Part shown: positions 61,090 through 64,000 of the stretch, one piece after another
Numbering within the stretch: the stretch's first letter is position 1
Layout of the letters: the number at the start of each line of letters is the position of its first letter
Assembly (NCBI RefSeq): GCF_002906655.1
Contig: NZ_CP025795.1
Location: forward strand, 1,116,001-1,180,000
DNA from: Vibrio hyugaensis
GTDB lineage: Bacteria; Pseudomonadota; Gammaproteobacteria; Enterobacterales; Vibrionaceae
DNA length: 64,000 nt
Direction of reading: 5' to 3'
Program-made: the position numbers and the translations under genes
The notes under the pieces: model-generated
The model's database searches: none
What the model was told of the DNA's origin: nothing
Seen by the model: the letters and a program-made list of their open reading frames with translations, nothing else

Positions 61090-63723
61090 ATGAACAAACT
61101 ACAAAAACTCTTCAAACCGAATTCTGTTGCAGTGGTCGGCGCATCACAAAAAGAGCTGCGAGCTGGGCAAATTGTGATGCGTAATTTACTCCAAAGTGGT
61201 TTTGGCGGTGCCATAATGCCAGTCACACCAAAATACAAGTCGGTATCTGGTGTCATTGCTTATCCGAACGTAGCTTCCCTACCCTATACACCTGATATCG
61301 CGATCCTCTGTACAAACGTTTCTCGTAATAAACAGCTTTTAAAAGATCTTGATGCTCGTGGTACTGCATTCGCTATTGTTATTTCTGACGACGCTGAAAG
61401 CATCGATATTTCAGAGCTGAATATTCGTGTTTTAGGTCCAAATAGCCTTGGCATTATTCTGCCTTGGCATAACTTCAATTGCTCTTTTTCTCCCGTTGCT
61501 GCCCGACCAGGAAAGATAGCTTTTATTTCACAGTCGGCAGCAGTATGTACAACCGTTCTTGATTGGGCCAACGACAAGAACATCGGTTTTTCTTCTTTCA
61601 TTTCTATTGGACAAGGTCAAGACATCGATTTTGCGGAACTTCTCGACTATTTAAGTATGGATGGGAAAACCGAGGCCATCTTGCTCTACGTTGATTCAAT
61701 TAAAGATGCTCGACGTTTCATGTCCGCTGCTCGTGCTGCCTCACGTAACCGAAGAATTTTGGTTTTAAAAGCTGGCCGCTCTAAACAAGCTCGCTCTTTA
61801 GATGAAGAAAGCATCGATGCGTTAGATATCATTTATGATTCTGCGATACGTAGAACTGGTATGTTGCGCGTTGGCAATACGCATGAATTGTTTGCAGCTG
61901 TAGAGACGCTCACTCATTCGGTGCCACTTCGCGGAGAGCGCCTCGCCATTGTGACGAATGGTGGCGGGCCCGCAGTGATGGCCGTTGACACGTTACTAGA
62001 ACTAGGGGGAAAACTCGCCTCTCTTGATGAAGAGTCAATCAACCAATTACAAGCCGCTTTGCCCAGCAATTGGCGAGGAATCAACCCTATCGACTTAGCT
62101 GGAGACGCGACGAAAAAGCGTTATGTAGATACAATCAATGCCATCATGAATAATGATTGTACTGATGCAATCTTGATCATGCACAGCCCTTCAGCGGTAT
62201 CAGATTCATTGGATACCGCGAATGCCGTTATTGAAGCGATTCAAGCACACCCAAGGCACAAGCATTTCAATATCCTGACAAATTGGTCTGGCGAACAAAC
62301 CTCTAGAGAAGCACGTTTGACGTTTACCCAAGCCGGTATTCCCACCTACCGTACACCTGAGAGTGCGGTCGTCGCATACATGCACTTAGTCGAGTACAGA
62401 CGCAACCAAAAACAGCTGATGGAAACACCAACGACGGCAGAACCACTGCACTCAGGCAGCGTCAACCTTGCCCATGATTGGGTAAATGACCAACTACTGG
62501 ATAAAACATCAGTAGTACTCGATACGCACCAGACAAGTCCATTATTCGAACAGTTTGGTTTTAAGATGCTACCGACTTGGATTGCCTCTGATGTAACAGA
62601 AGCGCTTCATATGGCAGAAAATATTGGGTATCCAGTAGCAGTAAAACTGCGTTCTCCCGACATTCCTCATAAATCTGATGTTCATGGCGTTGCGTTGAAC
62701 CTAAGGAACAGCCAAGAAGTATCAAGTGCAGCACAAGCAATCCTTGATACAGCGAAACTGAGTTATCCATCTGCAAACCTTCAGGGTCTTCTCGTACAAG
62801 GCATGGCTAAGCTTGGTAGTGCGGAAGAACTGCGGGTAAGTATTGTAGTAGATAGCGTATTTGGGCCCGTAATTCTGCTTGGTCAAGGCGGTTCAGATTG
62901 GAACATCACCCAAGATGCTGTTGCCGCTTTGCCTCCTCTAAATATGAATTTGGCGCGTTACTTAATCGTGATAGCACTCAAATCTGGCAAAATACGATTA
63001 CAAAAACACAAAGATGCCATCGACATTACCGAGTTGTCTAAATTCCTAGTTCGAATCTCACAAATGGCGGTTGAGCTACCTGAAATAGAAAGGCTGGATA
63101 TTCATCCAGTACTTGCATCAGGTAGTGATTTTACCATCATTGATGCCGACTTAACGCTCAGGAAGTACCAAGGGGATGCTCAAGAACGTTTGGCTATCCG
63201 CCCTTTCCCTGCTGAGTTTGTGGAAACCGTCACGTTAAGAGATGGGCAACCAATCTTACTTCGCCCAATCTTGCCGGAAGATGAACCCATCCATGCTCAG
63301 TTTATTAATAGTGTGTCAAAGGAAGACTTGTACAATCGCTTCTTCTCGGACGTTGGCGAGTTTAATCATGAAACGCTTGCGAATCTAACTCAGATTGATT
63401 ACGACCGTGAAATGGCGTTTGTTGCTGTTGCTTTTGATGAAGATGGGCCTTCTATCATCGGTGTAGCAAGAGCGTTGATTACACCTGACAATAGCGATGC
63501 TGAGTTTGCAATATTGGTTCGGTCTGACTTGAAAGGTAAAGGGCTCGGTAAAGTTCTGATGCAGAAAATCATTAGTTATTGCCAAGTAAAAGGGACCAAA
63601 CAGATGTCTGGAATGACAATGCCGACTAACCGAGGGATGCTTTCTCTAGCACAAAGTTTAGGCTTCGAACTCGATGTTCAGTTTGCTGATGGCACTGCAG
63701 ATATGGTTTTGCCGTTAAATTAG
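61090..63723 (+). CDS. Protein lysine acetyltransferase Pat/YfiQ-like (acyl-CoA ligase fold plus GNAT)
   Basis: An 877-residue protein with the order seen in Pat/YfiQ (PatZ; 886 residues in E. coli): CoA-binding domain (SVAVVGASQKELRAGQIVMR), succinyl-CoA-synthetase-like middle (GKIAFISQSAAVCTTVLDWA, IVTNGGGPAVMAVDTLLELG), ATP-grasp-like part (GYPVAVKLRSPDIPHKSDVH), and C-terminal GNAT (ILVRSDLKGKGLGKVLMQKI). It probably acetylates Lys of acetyl-CoA synthetase and other enzymes. GGAG precedes the ATG. The His normally phosphorylated in true ADP-forming ligases is not obvious in the expected region (GINPIDLAGDA), which agrees with a regulatory role. Confidence 0.92.
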   Translation: MNKLQKLFKPNSVAVVGASQKELRAGQIVMRNLLQSGFGGAIMPVTPKYKSVSGVIAYPNVASLPYTPDIAILCTNVSRNKQLLKDLDARGTAFAIVISDDAESIDISELNIRVLGPNSLGIILPWHNFNCSFSPVAARPGKIAFISQSAAVCTTVLDWANDKNIGFSSFISIGQGQDIDFAELLDYLSMDGKTEAILLYVDSIKDARRFMSAARAASRNRRILVLKAGRSKQARSLDEESIDALDIIYDSAIRRTGMLRVGNTHELFAAVETLTHSVPLRGERLAIVTNGGGPAVMAVDTLLELGGKLASLDEESINQLQAALPSNWRGINPIDLAGDATKKRYVDTINAIMNNDCTDAILIMHSPSAVSDSLDTANAVIEAIQAHPRHKHFNILTNWSGEQTSREARLTFTQAGIPTYRTPESAVVAYMHLVEYRRNQKQLMETPTTAEPLHSGSVNLAHDWVNDQLLDKTSVVLDTHQTSPLFEQFGFKMLPTWIASDVTEALHMAENIGYPVAVKLRSPDIPHKSDVHGVALNLRNSQEVSSAAQAILDTAKLSYPSANLQGLLVQGMAKLGSAEELRVSIVVDSVFGPVILLGQGGSDWNITQDAVAALPPLNMNLARYLIVIALKSGKIRLQKHKDAIDITELSKFLVRISQMAVELPEIERLDIHPVLASGSDFTIIDADLTLRKYQGDAQERLAIRPFPAEFVETVTLRDGQPILLRPILPEDEPIHAQFINSVSKEDLYNRFFSDVGEFNHETLANLTQIDYDREMAFVAVAFDEDGPSIIGVARALITPDNSDAEFAILVRSDLKGKGLGKVLMQKIISYCQVKGTKQMSGMTMPTNRGMLSLAQSLGFELDVQFADGTADMVLPLN

Positions 63724-63802
63724 CCGTGCTATGCAGATGTAGTTTAAGAGCTCAAAATTGTCACAGCGGATAGAGTATGTGCACAGCAACCCTCGAATCC
63801 GA

Positions 63803-63834
63803 CAGAAAAAACAAGGGACGTTGTGCGCGTCCCT
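63803..63834 (-). terminator. Terminator of the partial right-edge gene
   Basis: Arms AGGGACG and CGTCCCT with a 7-nt loop; on the minus strand a TGTTTTTT tail follows. Confidence 0.75.
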
Positions 63835-63879
63835 ATTGATTTCTAAGCGTCTGCTTTATTAGCCACAAGCGTGACAAGG

Positions 63880-64000
63880 TCACTTTAATTTCCAGTTTTT
63901 CTTCAAATACTGAACGCACCATGACTTCGCTTCTCCCATGGCGTTTCTGCGCCAAGCAAGGATTATCTCGATGGGCTGCTCTTCAGTACCTTCGATACGT
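63880..64000 (-). CDS. C-terminal end of a probable LysR-type regulator (partial)
   Basis: An open minus-strand frame enters from the right edge and stops at TGA 63880-63882, followed by a terminator. The visible 39 residues end LAWRRNAMGEAKSWCVQYLK plus six more. The pattern of a hydrophobic strand followed by W-R and an amphipathic helix with Trp is what LysR-type effector domains often show at their end. The family call is tentative since only the tail is visible. Confidence 0.45.
   Translation of the reverse strand, partial: RIEGTEEQPIEIILAWRRNAMGEAKSWCVQYLKKNWKLK

Overview
The window is a gammaproteobacterial chromosome segment that fits Vibrio, most likely the Harveyi clade (V. parahaemolyticus / harveyi / campbellii relatives), and probably chromosome II. 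The reasons are family content and gene order: a VxrABCDE-type two-component locus followed by yciH, a DUF3319 gene and a D-Ala-D-Ala ligase; pntAB just upstream of it; nrdDG; a class I HMG-CoA reductase; tandem solitary autotransporter barrels; and an HlyU-family protein. No rRNA, tRNA, CRISPR array, insertion sequence or prophage was seen. The species call is inference from remembered family distribution, not a search.

Layout. 1-5.1 kb: an exported DUF1800/DUF1501 pair (minus) divergent from a large acidic lipoprotein gene. 5.2-6.4 kb: an HMG-CoA reductase gene broken by one extra base in a T6 run. 6.9-8.0 kb: a possible 38-residue ORF and an AraC regulator whose upstream region carries a 249-bp fold-back repeat. 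8.4-12.3 kb: a membrane operon (HlyD-type adaptor, DUF2955 protein, AI-2E-family permease, K+ channel). 12.4-18.7 kb: manA and uhpC-uhpB-uhpA-uhpT, a complete hexose-phosphate sensing, uptake and entry module; the uhpT upstream region shows CRP, UhpA-like and -10 elements with nearly the spacing known in E. coli. 19.0-21.9 kb: four small exported proteins of unknown role plus an AraC regulator. 22.2-25.9 kb: exported amidohydrolase, DUF3299 protein, OprB-like porin, DUF6500 protein. 25.9-29.0 kb: a sulfur/persulfide module (CoA-disulfide reductase-rhodanese, two-cysteine ArsR sensor, two YeeE/YedE-type channels). 29.0-32.8 kb: an exported EEP nuclease and nrdD-nrdG with FNR and tandem NrdR sites. 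33.0-38.6 kb: MATE pump and AraC regulator, aromatic aminotransferase, retropepsin-like lipoprotein, an outer-membrane protein and a BOF-family protein. 38.7-42.8 kb: cobQ and modABC. 42.9-48.8 kb: a cluster themed on c-di-GMP and the outer membrane (two GGEEF cyclases, two tandem beta-barrels, a ComFB-like protein, an HlyU-family protein). 49.3-52.2 kb: pntAB. 52.4-56.8 kb: vxrA-vxrB-vxrC-vxrD and a YoaH-like small gene. 56.8-58.3 kb: 1.5 kb without a convincing protein gene but with a good terminator that may end a small RNA. 58.3-60.9 kb: yciH, DUF3319 gene, ddl, SPOR lipoprotein. 61.1-63.7 kb: a Pat/YfiQ-like acetyltransferase, then the 3' end of a probable LysR-type gene.

The best leads for something not yet described are the four-gene exported cluster at 19.05-20.87 kb, the c-di-GMP/ComFB/barrel neighbourhood at 43.5-48.8 kb, the stem-loops that overlap ribosome binding sites of distal operon genes (20.4, 55.4 and 56.6 kb), and the empty 56.8-58.3 kb region with its putative sRNA.
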